Below, piece after piece: positions 52,310-64,000 of a stretch of 64,000 bases of DNA. The notes under the pieces are model-generated. The model had not been told where the DNA came from. It saw only the letters and a list, made by a program, of their open reading frames with translations, and made no database searches. The stretch is from Numida meleagris (Eukaryota; Chordata; Aves; Galliformes; Numididae): assembly GCF_002078875.1 (NCBI RefSeq), contig NC_034413.1, positions 65,716,802 to 65,780,801 on the forward strand. Direction: 5' to 3'. Made by a program: the position numbers and the translations under genes. Every line of letters starts with the position of its first letter. Position 1 is the first letter of the stretch.

Positions 52310-52625
52310 CCACTTGAGTGATCCCAGCTCTCCTAGTTTTTTCCTGTGTGTCAGACGCTTCAGAGCCTACATCATCTTTATGTCTGGTCGCTGAACCTGT
52401 TCCATGTTCATGTCCTTCTCGTCCTGTGGAGGCCAGAACTGGACACAGCCCCGAGATGGCTCACCAGTGCCCAGCAGAGGGAAAGGTTTGCCTTCCTTGG
52501 CACTTCTTTGCTGCAGGGATGAAGAAAAGGAAGCTCCGGGTTGACTTGTCCATCAGGACACCCAGGTCCTTTGCAGTGCTGCTTCCAGTCAGTTGGTTGA
52601 CAGATACCGCTGTTCACAGTCAAAC
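52310..52625 (-). mobile_element. CR1 LINE fragment, - orientation, nested in an older CR1
   Basis: The + strand shows antisense CR1 wording: gtgatcccagctctcctag, cagagcctacatcatcttta, tgttcatgtccttctcg, aggccagaactggacacagc, gatggctcaccagtgccc, and catcaggacacccaggtcc followed by tttgc. It interrupts an older + strand CR1 copy whose parts flank it. The edges are approximate. Confidence 0.88.
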
Positions 52626-52629
52626 TGGA

Positions 52630-53015
52630 ACATGAGCCAAGGAGAGTCCTAGAGAAAATTGTTCTTGTCCTGATTCTATTTGGTATTTGTATGAAAAACT
52701 TGATTGCTTGCATTGATAGCATTTGGTGGTGCTAAGCCAAAAGAGGTAGCAATTACAGTATATTAAGTGATACAGGAATTGTTCAGAAGTTTCCCAAAAT
52801 ATGTCTTGGGAAGAAGAAATCAATTGCACAAAGAAGGAATGAAAGTTAAAGACATAGTACCATCTCAGGCAACTCTGGAGATACTACAGACTACAAAATG
52901 AATGAAGGCCAACAGTTTGGAATGCTATAACGCAATTTGGGCATGTTAAATTTAATGGTCGTGTCACATGTAAAACTGAAGGTATTACTGTGCTGTGCAC
53001 TGGTGAGGCTGATGG
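52630..53015 (+). mobile_element. Old CR1-type LINE remnant, right half
   Basis: This is the continuation of the + strand element beyond the nested insertion. It has a decayed ...attctatttggtatttgtat block (usual wording ttcaacatcttcattaatga), then gaatgaaggccaacagt near 52900, and tgtgctgtgcactggtgagg at about 52989-53008 (usual: ctctgccctggtgaggcc). Divergence is high and the assignment to the same element as 51910-52300 is inferred from order and orientation. Confidence 0.6.
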
Positions 53016-53918
53016 TGATATTTTTTGATCCAACTGTTTTTATTGGACCTGTACGTGTAAACTGTGTCTGTGGTGTGAATTTTCCTAAGTTTCTCTTCTG
53101 GTCTGAACCACTGTCATCTTGCTACTGCAACCCTGACTTTATCTTGGACTGGAAAAATAATTGTTATTCACCCCTTTCCATAAATTTGTTCAAGTCCATT
53201 ACCATAAGACAGATTTTCCTGATCTGGGATTGTTTATTATGTTCTATTAAGAACCCGATCTTTCAATTGCTGCCATAGACAGCAGTTACACCAGCTCTCA
53301 GTTGCAGCTTCCCAGTTCTGCAGCCAAGGATTGTGTTTGCATTAGCTGTCAGGTCCCACTAGTGCAAATCCTGTCCTTGTTTCCTGTGCGTGTTGTGTAC
53401 CACGCATTGTGAGCTGTGTTTCGAGGTGCACTGAGCTCAGGCTAAGTAGAGAATTAGTCTCTGTTGCTTGTGATGGTTTTCTTATCAGGAAGTCACCATC
53501 TGTAACTTCTAGATTAGTACAGATGGCTTACAGGCAGTAGTCTGAGACCACCAGGATACAAAAACTCCCATTGTAACAGTTGCGTTTTTTAAAAATTTTC
53601 TTTTTTCCTGCTCAGATGTTTTAGCATTTGCTTGTACTTATTTTCTTATCTGCAGTGATGTTCTGTGAAAAAGCCGTTTTATAAGCAAGTCTTAAACTGC
53701 GGATTTATCAACCTTACTGATGCTGCTCTGCTGAACTGTTTGTAATTTTAAAGAAAATAATGGTAGCTTTTGATTCAGTGTGCCATCCCCCCCTTCTTTG
53801 TGAGGATTCACAATTTCACAGTGTAAATGTAACATGAGAAATGTTTTTAGCGGAGACAGGTAGATCACTAACCCTGGGTACCAACTTTGTCTGGAAAGCA
53901 TTTTCCTTTGTTTTACAG

Positions 53919-54051
53919 GCAATGCCACAGCAGTTAAGCAGTCTCGGTATAGGATTATCGTTCAGGATGCTGCCAATGGGGGACAGGCATGCCCAGACAC
54001 CTTGTATGAGGAAAGAGAATGTGAAGATATTCCCATCTGTCCAGTTTATAG
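53919..54051 (+). CDS. THSD7B: THSD7B coding exon F: second half of a TSR
   Basis: This 133-nt exon (2 + 43 codons + 2; phase 1 in, phase 2 out) reads NATAVKQSRYRIIVQDAANG, then GQACPDTLYEERECEDIPIC and PVY. It is the TSR half with the KQSRYR strand, the ANGG-x-x-CPD loop and the closing CEDIPIC. The Gly-Asn-Ala-Thr at the exon E/F junction makes a potential N-glycosylation site (NAT). The acceptor is ttgttttacag (ending 53918) and the donor is gtaaaag (54052). Confidence 0.95.
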
Positions 54052-55099
54052 GTAAAAGTGTTAGCTTTGAATCAGTCTCTTTCTAGTGGGCTTCCAGTTC
54101 TCCAGAAATGAATCTTGTGGGATCGTCCTGCACGATTTTCACAAGAAAATGACATAAAACTGGAAAATGCAGGGTTAATAAATAACAATATACAAATTAT
54201 ATATTTTGCAAAATGTAGAAGACTTCAAGTTGGAGATTTCAGATGATCTGACTTCATCAGAATGAGTGCCAATAGACACAGCTCCTAAAAATGGTATGTT
54301 CAGGATTGGAGGTGTTTAAGGAAGGTTTTACTGGGAACTCCTCCCTCAGTGTATCTAAAAATCAGTGCAAACTGTTTTGATACCACAGACACTCAACTGC
54401 CTTAATCATAATCATATGCTTCCTGCAGAAACGCTGTCTTCTCCCCTGATGCTCTCACTCCAATGAATAATATGCACTTTAAATTTCTGATTAGACAAAT
54501 AGTACAATAGGAAATTACTCACCACTCTTCATTATAATTCTCTGACCCATCTGTTATACAATGTTAGTAAATATAAACGTATTATATCTTTGCATATAAA
54601 TCTTCAAACCACACACCCTGGACGCAGAGTAGGCAGCTGAACACTGGGACAGCAGGAGTTGGAATGTACAGTGCTGTGTGGCCCTGTTCTGCACAGCACT
54701 GTGGAAAGCTATTGTCATGCATTCTTGGCTGACACACATCACAGCACGGAAAGCAGATGGTGTAAAGTATCACTTGTATGAGAACAGGATTTCGGGAGAA
54801 GAGCCTGATTTCAAAGCACATTGAAACCGTTTGCTCTTTATTTTGTGACTTTGAATTATGCCCTAGAAGAATCAGGGAGGGAAGTACGATTGGAGAATGA
54901 AGTGACTTTCTAGAAGGTGAGCCCTACATCTGAATTTCAGTTCATGATGCTTATTTCAGGAGCGATTACAACTTTTTGGCTATTTTTCTTTAAGTCTTTG
55001 TAGTATATTGTCATTTGTATCTCAGCTTTCTGTAGTTCTTGTCTGGTTATATTATTTTCCAATTTTAGCCACTTAATTGTTAACATTTTCCTCTCACAG
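54052..55099 (+). other. Intron between exons F and G (1048 bp)
   Basis: A phase-2 GT-AG intron from gtaaaag to tttcctctcacag, the shortest intron in the window. It is AT-rich, with no repeat family or extra exon recognised. Confidence 0.88.
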
Positions 55100-55203
55100 G
55101 TGGAAGACCCATCGATGGAGTCACTGTGTACTGGTGCCAGAGTCAGTGAGACAGAGTGTGCTGGGACATAATGAGGCATGTGGACATGGTTTGCAGTCAA
55201 GGG
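55100..55203 (+). CDS. THSD7B: THSD7B coding exon G: start of the next variant TSR
   Basis: This 104-nt exon (1 + 34 codons + 1; phase 2 in, phase 1 out) completes Arg and reads WKTHRWSHCVLVPESVRQSV, then LGHNEACGHGLQSR. It is the W-x4-W variant repeat start (WKTHRW) followed by the CGHGLQSR strand, parallel to CGVGMQTR in exon D, showing the two alternating repeat types of THSD7 proteins. The acceptor is tttcctctcacag (ending 55099) and the donor is gtaagct (55204). Reading on past the donor soon meets a stop (TAA at 55258-55260), supporting the splice site. The next exon lies outside the window. Confidence 0.94.
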
Positions 55204-58200
55204 GTAAGCTTTCTCCATGGGACCTCCAAGTACCTAAGGTGATGGAGGATGATGTTTAAGTAGAGTCTTTACTCTTTTAGAGTAGCCAACAGTAGGATAC
55301 AGTGACTGAAAGACTTCAGGTGTAGAATGAAGTTCTACACCTAGTTTTGGAAAGTGGATCCACATGGTATGGTTTTTCTGCTCCACTGAAAGTCAAAATA
55401 CCGGTAACATGGTAGTGTGCTTGGAGTAGAGGAACAGATTTATGCTAGGCGTTCAAGTATCCTTAGAGTAACCTGTTCTTCTGCTTAAGGGTGAAGCACA
55501 TTGGCATAGAAAGAACTGTATTCTTCTTGGTGCTAAATATGGAAAGGACGAGTTTCTTGTAATTTTAAATTTTACTAATAATTTGCCTGAGGCCTGCTTT
55601 TATCAAGGCTGTTTGAGAAATCTAGCATGGGTAAAGGCTTTGGGCTCCTGCCCTTTGTGTGCTTAAGCACTTGAAAAATACAGTGATCCAATTGTCTGAA
55701 CAAAAGTGTTAAAAAGAATTTCACCATTCTGAGTATGTGATCAGAGTCTGTCGCAGTTCCTGCAGATGGTTTGAGATGTGACTGTTATCAGTCTGCTGAG
55801 AAATTTAATAAAACCTTTAACAAAAGGTTATTTTTATTGAAAAAAAGATTACTATACAGGTATGCTAACTGAAGAAATTTGACATAGTAATTTACTCCTT
55901 CGCAAGATTAAAAACTGTTCTTTAAAGATGAGCTGATTTTCTTACATAATCTGGAAACAAAGGAAAAGAAAGAAAAGCTCTGTCAGTATGTGAGCTGCAT
56001 CTGAAAGAAGAAATGTTTTGAACGAAAAGAAGTAAATACCTTTAACTAGGCTTTGACCACAAGCCTTTCCACAAGCTTTTCAAAGAGAGCTCTGTAAATT
56101 GAGACATCCTAAAATGTATTCCTGAATCTCCGTGTGAAGGGAAGGTAATCTTTCTGCTCCAGTAGTTGCATGAACTTTTTACTAATCTTACTCTGACAGG
56201 ATGTGAAGTCTAATAGGAGAGTAGCGTGCTTATTTTTGCTCTGTGAAGAGCTCTCCAACAATTAAATAGGCTATGTACTGTTTTGCGACAGTCATGCAAA
56301 AGGAATCTCACAGCCTGGTGGCTTCGAGCAAAATTTGCTTCAGTTCCAGGTTCACTTTTCATAATTATCTATGATTTTCACAACAGCTCGGAGTTTTGCA
56401 GTTACATGATGTGATTGTTCCAATCTGCTAGGCAGTATTGAAGATGAATGGAGTTTCAGGAAAATGAATTCTCAAGTGAAATGCACACAAAATTTACAGG
56501 GTGCTGCCTACAAACAGGAGCAAAGGCAGCTGAAACCCAGCTACCTGTTGGAGTTGCTTCTGAAAAACAAGCTGGTAGATTTTCAATGATTAGCTATAAA
56601 AGTAAGGGAAGCTTTCAAAAATCTGATGTTTGCACCTCATCTTGCTGCATGAGCTCTTGAAGAGCGGCTAGCATGTGCGAAGATGTGCTGTGTTACCAAA
56701 TTGTAACCATTTAGCCAAGGGTGGCACCCACTTCACAAGTTGCAGGATCTCTTCCAGCATGTAGACCTCACCACTGAAGGACTTCTGAATTTATCCTTCT
56801 TCACTATGAAGGTGGCCTTTGGAGGTTTCTGAAATAATGTATGAGGCAACACTTGGCTCTGTTCAGCCTGAAATTGGGAGTGTGGGGATGGGGTTGTACC
56901 TGTCCCAGAGAGGCAGAGTGAAAGAAGAACATGACAGTCATAAGTCATAGTGACAGAAGTTTCCAGATTGCCTGGGAAGGCTCTAGATTCATTAGAGATA
57001 CTTAAAACTCAACTGAATAAGGCCACTTTCTCTAACTTTTAGATCTGTCCGGCTTTGAGAAGGCAGTAGGCCTCCAGAAGTCCCTTGGATTCTGAATTGT
57101 ATAGTCTGATTGTGTGAGTCTAAGGAAATCTTTTGAGGGAAAACTGTACCGTGTAAGATCTCTAGATGTTACAGATAAATGCTTTCTTGCAATATTCATG
57201 CATGCTATATGAGTTTGCATTTGAAGTATCACCACCATTCTGTGCAGTGATTGGCTTTCAGAGTGTGTCAGTGTCTTTAGCCAGTAAGTGCTTATTCTCC
57301 AAAGAATATTTGCACGAGTTTGCCCAGCTTCTTTTTCACAGTGCAACAACTGTTATCCTTTTACCTGAAAATAATCAACCTTAGAGCATCCATTTTTAGA
57401 ATTTTTCTTTCGCCGTCCACGTCTTGACTGTCATTTGAATAAGGATTTCAGTTTTCCATGACTGTTGTGGCTGGCCAGATAAAAAGCCATTGAATTAATA
57501 TCAAGTATTTCTAAAGAAAGAAAGAGTGTGTATGTGTATATGTTTAGAATGTATGTAGAATACTTAGAACAATGACTGTGCTGAGGGAAAATGGAGTCTG
57601 AAATGACTTTCAAGCTCTGTTCTAAGAATAGATTCTGAGATAGGTACTTGTAGATCTTATTCCACGACTGTTGTCACTTATGCACATGTAACATGCTGAA
57701 GATATCAGGATTTATCTGAGTAATGAGCAAAGTAGCCAAAGACATGATGACCCTCTGAAGCTGCAGTTTTTACAGCTTTATCTTGGAATTATATTGCCCT
57801 AATTACAATATCCTATAATTTTGTATATCATCTCCAGTAGACTAACTTATTGAGAAGACAGTCATGCAGTTAAGAGGAAAGTAATATTTAGAGCTAAGAA
57901 ATGTAATCGTTATTTAAACTTCATTAAGGCATTATTTGAAAAAATGAAAACCAACAAACCACCTAAAATAGGACACTTAAGAATAAAACAGTGTGGGGAT
58001 ATTACTGTTGCTTGACAGTAACATAGGCAACATTTCTAACAATAAATGAAGAGCTTTACGAGCTTTTCTATTGCTATATAGCTGTCATTTTCCTCGACAA
58101 GTGACTAATTTACTAGAAGGTGTCAAAAATGTGAGAAAATTGCTTCTGCTTCAGATGCCCTTCAGTGACTTTACTGTTCTGTGATGTTTGTGATGGAAGA

Positions 58201-60032
58201 TCCTCCAGAAATGACCTCTCCCTTCAGTGCTGACATGATCAGCCATCTTAGACATTTACATTTTTTGGGAGGAAAAAATGTGTTGCTCATTACAAGGGAT
58301 TGTTAACATTTAATTAGTGGATGGAAAGCAGGCTTTAAGCAAGTGTCTTTGAAAGCTGCTTCAAAAGCCAGTGGACAAATAAATAGAAACGTATTAAAGA
58401 CCAGACTGATGTAATGAGGCGCCACTTAACAATCTAGTCTTGGAAACACCTGACAACATGGTTATGTAAAGAGTAGTTACTTTCCAAAAGCAGGGAGACA
58501 CTGAAGCAATGGAACATGTCATATCTTATTTTCTTCTTCTCCTGCTGCATCTCAGCTGTGATTCATTTGAGGGATTTGACCATATCTCCCCTCATTAACA
58601 GATGCAGCGTGTCTGTCTCGGAGCTGTACCTCCCCATCAGAAGAATACAGAAATGCTGTGACACAAAGCAGCAAATTCTCCAAGAGAGTAATATATTGAT
58701 TTACATACAGGCAAACAACAAAGCGACCAACGCAGCAATGAGAAGCTACTTCTCTGCTTTGAAAGAAGTGCTCACTCCATGGCTCACCTGAGGTGTTGGG
58801 GTGGATCAATACTGGATTGCCTCCTTGTGCATCTTAGTAGAACATTTTTTTTTTAGCATGCTGTACTATTAGACCATGTATGATCTATTTCTTTCATCCA
58901 TTATACAGGTTATAAATTCATACCACGTGTAAATTGCTAAGAGAGTTAGTGATATAGATATAATCCATTTCAGTGCAGAAGTTGATATATGAATTGGCAG
59001 TGAAAAAAATAGAATGAAGGAAGCACCGGACTGAAGGAGTTTAAGATTCTGTTCTCCTCCTGCAGTAGCTGTAGGAATATTGCAGATGAGCAGTTTTAGA
59101 CTGAGATGCAGATCAAGAGCTTACGATTAGGAGAAAAAAAAGGGTAATAGTCTGCCGTGAAGTTTTTACTGGTGTGTCTATATGCAGAGATTGTTCCATT
59201 AAAATTGTATCTAAAATATACGTGGAACTGGGATTACAAACATAATTTGTAATAAGTTAGTGACTAAGTCAACATTGGTGCTATACCAAATAAGATGAAA
59301 GGATGAATTTTGGTATTGCCTGTATACATTGTACCTATAAGACCATTTTAAAGAGGCATCCTTTAGATATATTATTTACTGTGTGATCAGTCTAGAAGAA
59401 AGTTGGGGCCACATGCATTACTGTTGTTTCTACTGAAATTATTTTATGGTAACTTATTTATAATGAGATGCACCATCAAAAAAACATCACTGTTACCATT
59501 TTTTTTTTTTTTTTGCTTGTAAGATAATCATCCAACAACTCTTACTCTGCTCACATGCTAGTGGACTTCCCTCCTTTTTTTATGAGAGATGTCAACAGAC
59601 ATCAAAGGGCCCCTAAACCTGTGCCACTATATTTCAGTCTGGGTCTGGCTCAAATTCCATCTCTGGTATGTCTGCTGTAAAAATACCAATTTCAGGAGGT
59701 ACTTATTGGAATACTTTTATAATTTACAGCCTAGAGGCAATGTGATATCCCAAAGTTTGCAGTGGATATATTTATGTTGGCAAACGTGGCAAAAACATGG
59801 ACTACTTCAGTTAGATGGTAATGTTTTATGAGCAGTGGTTTGCAGTGCAAGTCCTGCCTGTGTATAAATCTGTCCAGCTGATAGCAGCTTACCTGCGATC
59901 AGTAGTTCCCTCCAATGTTAGCTCTGCTTGATAGGACACTTGCCCCTTGAGCCGTATTCTCAGTGATGCTCAGGGTTTGTTAGTGCTTATTCTGCTGATT
60001 CTGGTCAAGCAATCTGATGCTGATTGTCCGAA
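55204..60032 (+). other. Intron downstream of exon G, first part
   Basis: AT-rich sequence with a 16-T run at 59499-59514 and the first copy of an unidentified duplicated repeat at 59548-59680. No TSR exon was found in it. A 91-codon frame at 58516-58791 has no recognised domain. Confidence 0.7.
59548..59680. repeat. Unidentified interspersed repeat, copy 1
   Basis: This aligns without gaps to 62238-62370, exactly 2690 bp downstream, with about 16 differences in 130 bp (close to 88 percent identity by hand count). Shared blocks include gtggacttccct, gagatgtcaaca, and ctatatttcagtctgggtct followed by ggc and caaattccat. The family was not identified. Confidence 0.9.
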
Positions 60033-60284
60033 GGGAATGGCATGGAGCTGTATCAAGGGCAGGTCCAGTTGAGCATAAGGAAAAAGTTCTTCACCAGAGG
60101 GTGTTGGGGCATGGAATGAGCTCTGCAGAGCAGCGGACATGGCCCCAAGCTGCTGGAGTTCAAGAAGTGCTCTCAGCCATAGGGTTTGGATTTTGAGTGA
60201 TCCTGTGTGGAGCCAGGAGTTGAGATCATTGCTCCTTGTAAGTCTCTTCCAACTCAGAGTATTCTGTGATTTTATGATTCTAGT
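60033..60284 (+). mobile_element. CR1 LINE 3'-end fragment, + orientation
   Basis: The sequence contains aatggcatggagctgtatca, aaaaagttcttcaccagagg, gctgctggagttcaagaagt, gctctcagccatagggtttg, gatcctgtgtggagccagga and ctcttccaactcagagtatt, ending in ctgtgattttatgattctag. This is a fairly well-kept CR1 3' end with its tail, 5'-truncated to about 250 bp. Confidence 0.95.
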
Positions 60285-63200
60285 TGGAGGTTGTGGGGAC
60301 GTGACTGGGAGTGTGGACTCAGGAGCACAACAGACAGAGCATGAGTCTTGGCCAGACAGCAATGTCTGGAAAACACCTGCCTGTCTGCTGGTAGCACTGA
60401 TAGCAAATAGCTGAGGAGAGGGTAAGGACAGGAGCAGGGTCTTGCTAGTGATATATTTGAAAAGGTTTGTGAAGACTTTCTGTGATCAGTGCTCAGCGGG
60501 CAGCCTTTCCAGGATGTTATCTCTGCAACTTTGCCAATGTAGCCGTTCTGCATCCTACTGCAAATTCAGAAAGTACGTGTTATCTGTATTTGTATTTTCT
60601 TGTCACTGATAATGCAATTTTCAGCTTACAAACACATGGAGAGTAGAAAGGTGATAAGAAACAACCAAAATGGAATAGATTTACTATTATTTGTTCTTGA
60701 TAATCTGATTTCTTTCCTTGACAAAGCAGTTTGCTGGGGATTCACAATAAGGTAAGTGGAAGGCAGCAGAGATAATGTTCCCCTGACTTCAGGAAGACAT
60801 TGAGTCCAGTCCCACGCAGTAGTCTCCCATATGCTATTCTGGTTCAAAGATTGACGTTGTATAAATTTGAGAATGTTCTAAAATCCCTGTGACCTAGAGA
60901 AATACAGGATGAGGTGTTTGTGCAACTAGTTGAGAAAAGACATTCAGAGCTCTGTTATCAGGTTTTTGCTGTCAACCAGGAAGGCCATTTGTGATGGCTT
61001 TCCACCAGAATCACAATGCTCTTGGGTGTTTTTGTTGTTTTCACTAACGCTGTATGTAACGAGTGCAGCTGTAACACATCTGAGTAACTGCAAATTGCAG
61101 ATCATGAATATTCTGTTGTTTAAAAGAAAATTTAAAAAAATGGTAAATCACTACATCTTCTATTTCTTTCATTTTCATTCTTATCCCCAAGCTTTTGAAA
61201 TTGATTTTTTTTTCCGATTCCTAAAATAGGATATTTTTAACAGGTAATCCTTACTTTTATTTCTGTTCAGTAGTGCTTTCTGCCACTGTAAACAATGACA
61301 AATAAATTCAAATTAAAACATCAGAACTTTCTCTCAAGTAATTCCAGTACCTTGTTTGCCAGTACAATAGATGAGGATTTTATTTTCCAAACTACACACG
61401 TTTCATTCATAGGAAAAAGATAGGTATTTATGAGGCTAAGGTCTGATTACAGCATTTGATTTTATGTTTAAAACTTATTTTCAGTCTTTGTGAACTATGC
61501 TTATCTGCACAGGAATTTGGATGTATCACTGCAATATTAATGTTCTACTACACGAGTATGGATTGTTTGTATCTAATTTCTATCTGTTTGCTTTTAAGCT
61601 TTTATCTTTAAATTATTCCCAGAGCCAGGGTTTAATTTTGGATTTCATAGTAGATTCACTCCATGCAAAAATGTGTAATAATGTTTCATAAAGGGAGAAA
61701 CAAGGAAAAATTAAGGAGGAGGAGACATTAATACAAAAAAAAAAAAACTCTGTTGAAAAGGCTGCATGAATGTATTGTTATCCTTTCCTATGCTACCAGA
61801 AATAAGGAAGGTATCCTTTCACAGACAGATTTTCAGTGCAATGAGATTTGGAACCTTTATAATTGAGCAGGAGAGGGGAAGGGACAGATGTGGCTGTGTG
61901 AGATGTAGTGCATAAATCACTCTGAGCATTTTGTGACTGACTTTGAGATTCATGCAGCTTAATTTGTGAAAACTGAAATCAGCTCTGTGTATAGAAATCA
62001 TCTTGAGCTCCTTTCTAAAGCCTGGTGGCTTAGCAGAGTTGTCTATGTAAATATATACATGGCGTTACTGAAGGCTGCAGCTAGATAAGGTAATGGTTTG
62101 GGGAATGGCAATTAGTCCTTGTGTTGTCTTATATCCCGCTGATCTCCAGGTAATGTGTTCTTGTAGACCAATTTTTCTTTCCTTAGGACTTAGTTGATAG
62201 GACAAGAGGGAGAAAGATTGATGCTCCGGTGACACATTGCTCACATGACAGTGGACTTCCCTGCTTTTTTTATAAGAGATGTCAACAGGCATCAAAAGGC
62301 TCCTAAACCAATGCTACTATATTTCAGTCTGGGTCTGGCCCAAATTCCATCCCTTGTGTATCTGCTGTAGAATATTTCACAGGCAGCAGGGGAATCAGCT
62401 TGACCTTACTTTATAGATGCTAACTAATAGCAAGAGAGACTCCAGCTCCTTTCAGTCATTGTACTTGTATGCCAGCAACATAAAAATGGGGAAGACTCTT
62501 AAGAGAATTTGTCCTGACAGTAATCTGCAGTGCAACATTTTATCCAAAGGCAATTCAGTATTCTGTAGACTTTCCATAAAATAAAGATGATGAAGACTGT
62601 GCCAAATAAATTATTTGATTTCCTTTCAAAATAGGACAGTATATTCCACTCCGTACAGGGAATCAAGCATGTTTTTTAGCTTAATTCTATACCATTCCTA
62701 TCTGATAAACAGAGCAGAAATAGCAGCATCTTAGTACCACACACAGCATTTATTTTCTGAAAATCAAGTAGAAAAGTCTTTTGAAGCCAGAAGGCATAAA
62801 CACTGAAAATGTATATTACAAGCATGTACCAATGGAGGGATTGTTAAAAGATCAAAATAATGAGAAGTAAAGCAGAGGAACATCAAAGCTTTCCAGGCTA
62901 TGTATTTCTGCCTTGATTAGGAGGAAGGAGGGAAGAAGGGGGGGAAAGAAGGCTTTAGATCAATAGGAAATGGCCCAATCACCTCAAAGTCAAAGGCAGC
63001 ACCATTCAAATGTGTACAATTTACAGGAATTGCTAGAGCATCTCAATCATAAAAGTCCCCCGTGATCTGACAGTACTCACACCATACTTAGCAGGTACAC
63101 AGAAAGAGTCGAGATCATCTTATCTGAAGGAAACTCCTTTTTAAAAGTAAGGCTAGATAGATTTTCATTTTGTCTTTCATCCCTCTGATTAAGTTCATCT

Positions 63201-64000
63201 CTCTTTGGTCCTCCTAAGATTTCTTTCATCTGCTGTGTAGTCTGTATGATCTAAGCAACTATCTTTTGTGAAAGTCATTTTTGGGGTCCCTTTTTTAAAT
63301 GATGGATTGTCATTAAACAGTAGAGTAGATGAAAGAGGTCCAAGGAGAACCAAACTGCATGGAGACTTACTCAGGATGATGAAAGACATGAGGAGAGACA
63401 TAATGAAGAGCAATCTCTCCTTCCAACTGGAGACAGGCTCTTCCAATTACTACTTGTTTTAGCATCAACTTCCAGTGATTTAAAATTCAGGCTACGAACC
63501 ATTGATTCAGGCTTTTCATAGAAAACTGAGGAGCTTCTATTGTACAGGCCTGGGTGGTCATGTTCCATGCTTTATGCAGAGGATGTGATAAACTGTAACA
63601 GAAATCCTTTCTGTGGGTTGTAAATAGACCTATTTGCATAATGCTGTCTGCTCCTTTTCAAAAATACAGGAGCCATTTCACTCCAAAACTCTGCTTTGTT
63701 GACTTAGAACCTAAAACAGGAGGTTTTATAATCCTTAATATTTTATATGAGCTCATGTAACTGTCACTGTAACTAGATATAAAAATATCTGATTTTTTTT
63801 GATGTTTTTCCTGGTCTGTTGGTTTCTTCTGTGTCTGGTATACTGCAATTTCATGAATTAACCCTTCAGTGTGTAAACTGTTTTACTTCATCGATGATTT
63901 TAAATTAAATCATCCTTTGTTCTTGATACATTTGAGTCCAGTGTTGTTCCCTTTTCTGTTTGCTGTTTTGTACAGCACGTCAGTGTCCCTCTTGTTCACA
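60285..64000 (+). other. Intron downstream of exon G, last part
   Basis: AT-rich non-coding sequence with a 13-A run at 61735-61747 and the second copy of the duplicated repeat at 62238-62370. No TSR exon, CR1 fragment or RNA gene was recognised. Confidence 0.65.
62238..62370. repeat. Unidentified interspersed repeat, copy 2
   Basis: The ungapped partner of 59548-59680 in the same orientation. Similarity fades on both sides (before the shared tgc at the left edge and after tctgctgta at the right), so the unit is about 130 bp. Confidence 0.9.

Larger units (their letters stand above)
48150..53918 (+). other. Intron between exons E and F (5769 bp)
   Basis: A phase-1 GT-AG intron from gtaagcc to ttgttttacag. 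It starts with about 220 bp of GC-richer sequence. A homeobox-motif-rich block with a POU octamer lies at 48990-49320. A nested pair of CR1 LINE remnants occupies about 51910-53015. The remaining sequence is AT-rich and unrecognised. Confidence 0.8.
1..64000 (+). other. THSD7B: Internal part of the THSD7B gene (whole window probably within the gene)
   Basis: Seven exons between 12401 and 55203 splice in phase into one continuous reading frame of about 378 codons rich in Cys and Trp, typical of thrombospondin type-1 repeats (TSRs). THSD7 proteins are large type I membrane glycoproteins with a long run of TSRs, one transmembrane helix and a short cytoplasmic tail. THSD7A is known from endothelium and podocytes, while THSD7B is less studied. 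Neither end of the protein is here: there is no signal peptide, membrane helix or stop in frame. The flanking 12.4 kb and 8.8 kb show no further TSR exon, so both flanks are read as introns. The choice of 7B over 7A rests on remembered family sequence (for example a GEATCGVG block before QTR and the run CEDPACYEW), not on a search. Confidence 0.82.

Noticed and set aside
63300..63460. Possible CR1-like wording (gaggagagacataatgaag)
   Set aside because: Only a short stretch is reminiscent. The neighbouring CR1 blocks are absent, so it was not called.
55204..64000. Next THSD7B exon
   Set aside because: I looked for the expected Cys-rich continuation after CGHGLQSR and found none. It is probably beyond the right edge.

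Overview
The window is vertebrate nuclear DNA, most likely from a bird. The evidence is AT-rich, low-CpG sequence, short exons with GT-AG borders separated by kilobase introns, and several fragments of CR1, the main LINE of bird genomes, with the typical CR1 3' tail (ttccaac...ttctatgat). A galliform such as chicken fits, but the species cannot be proved from the sequence alone.

I can support one protein-coding gene. Seven consecutive coding exons on the + strand (12401-12556, 14239-14436, 41871-42062, 45610-45844, 48034-48149, 53919-54051, 55100-55203) join in frame with matching phases to give 1134 nt, about 378 residues, of a cysteine-rich thrombospondin type-1 repeat protein. The order and wording of the repeats fit THSD7B (thrombospondin type-1 domain-containing protein 7B) better than its paralogue THSD7A. 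The piece is from the middle of the extracellular part. The start, signal peptide, transmembrane helix and stop codon lie outside, so the whole window is probably inside the gene.

Layout. 1-12400: intron with CR1 pieces, tandem duplications and a GC-richer patch near 6.4-7.1 kb. 12401-14436: two exons. 14437-41870: one 27.4-kb intron with a CR1 fragment, long T tracts, GC-rich patches and homeobox-motif-rich stretches that look like candidate enhancers. 41871-55203: five exons, with a nested CR1-in-CR1 insertion in the 5.8-kb intron. 55204-64000: start of the next intron, with a CR1 copy and an unidentified repeat present twice, 2.69 kb apart.

No tRNA, rRNA, CRISPR, operon or bacterial feature is present. 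Apart from those lying on the exons, the short open reading frames in this window look like chance. No clearly new biological system was found. The most checkable oddities are the duplicated unidentified repeat, a splice acceptor whose pyrimidine tract is a (GTTTT)n microsatellite, and the candidate regulatory stretches in the long introns.
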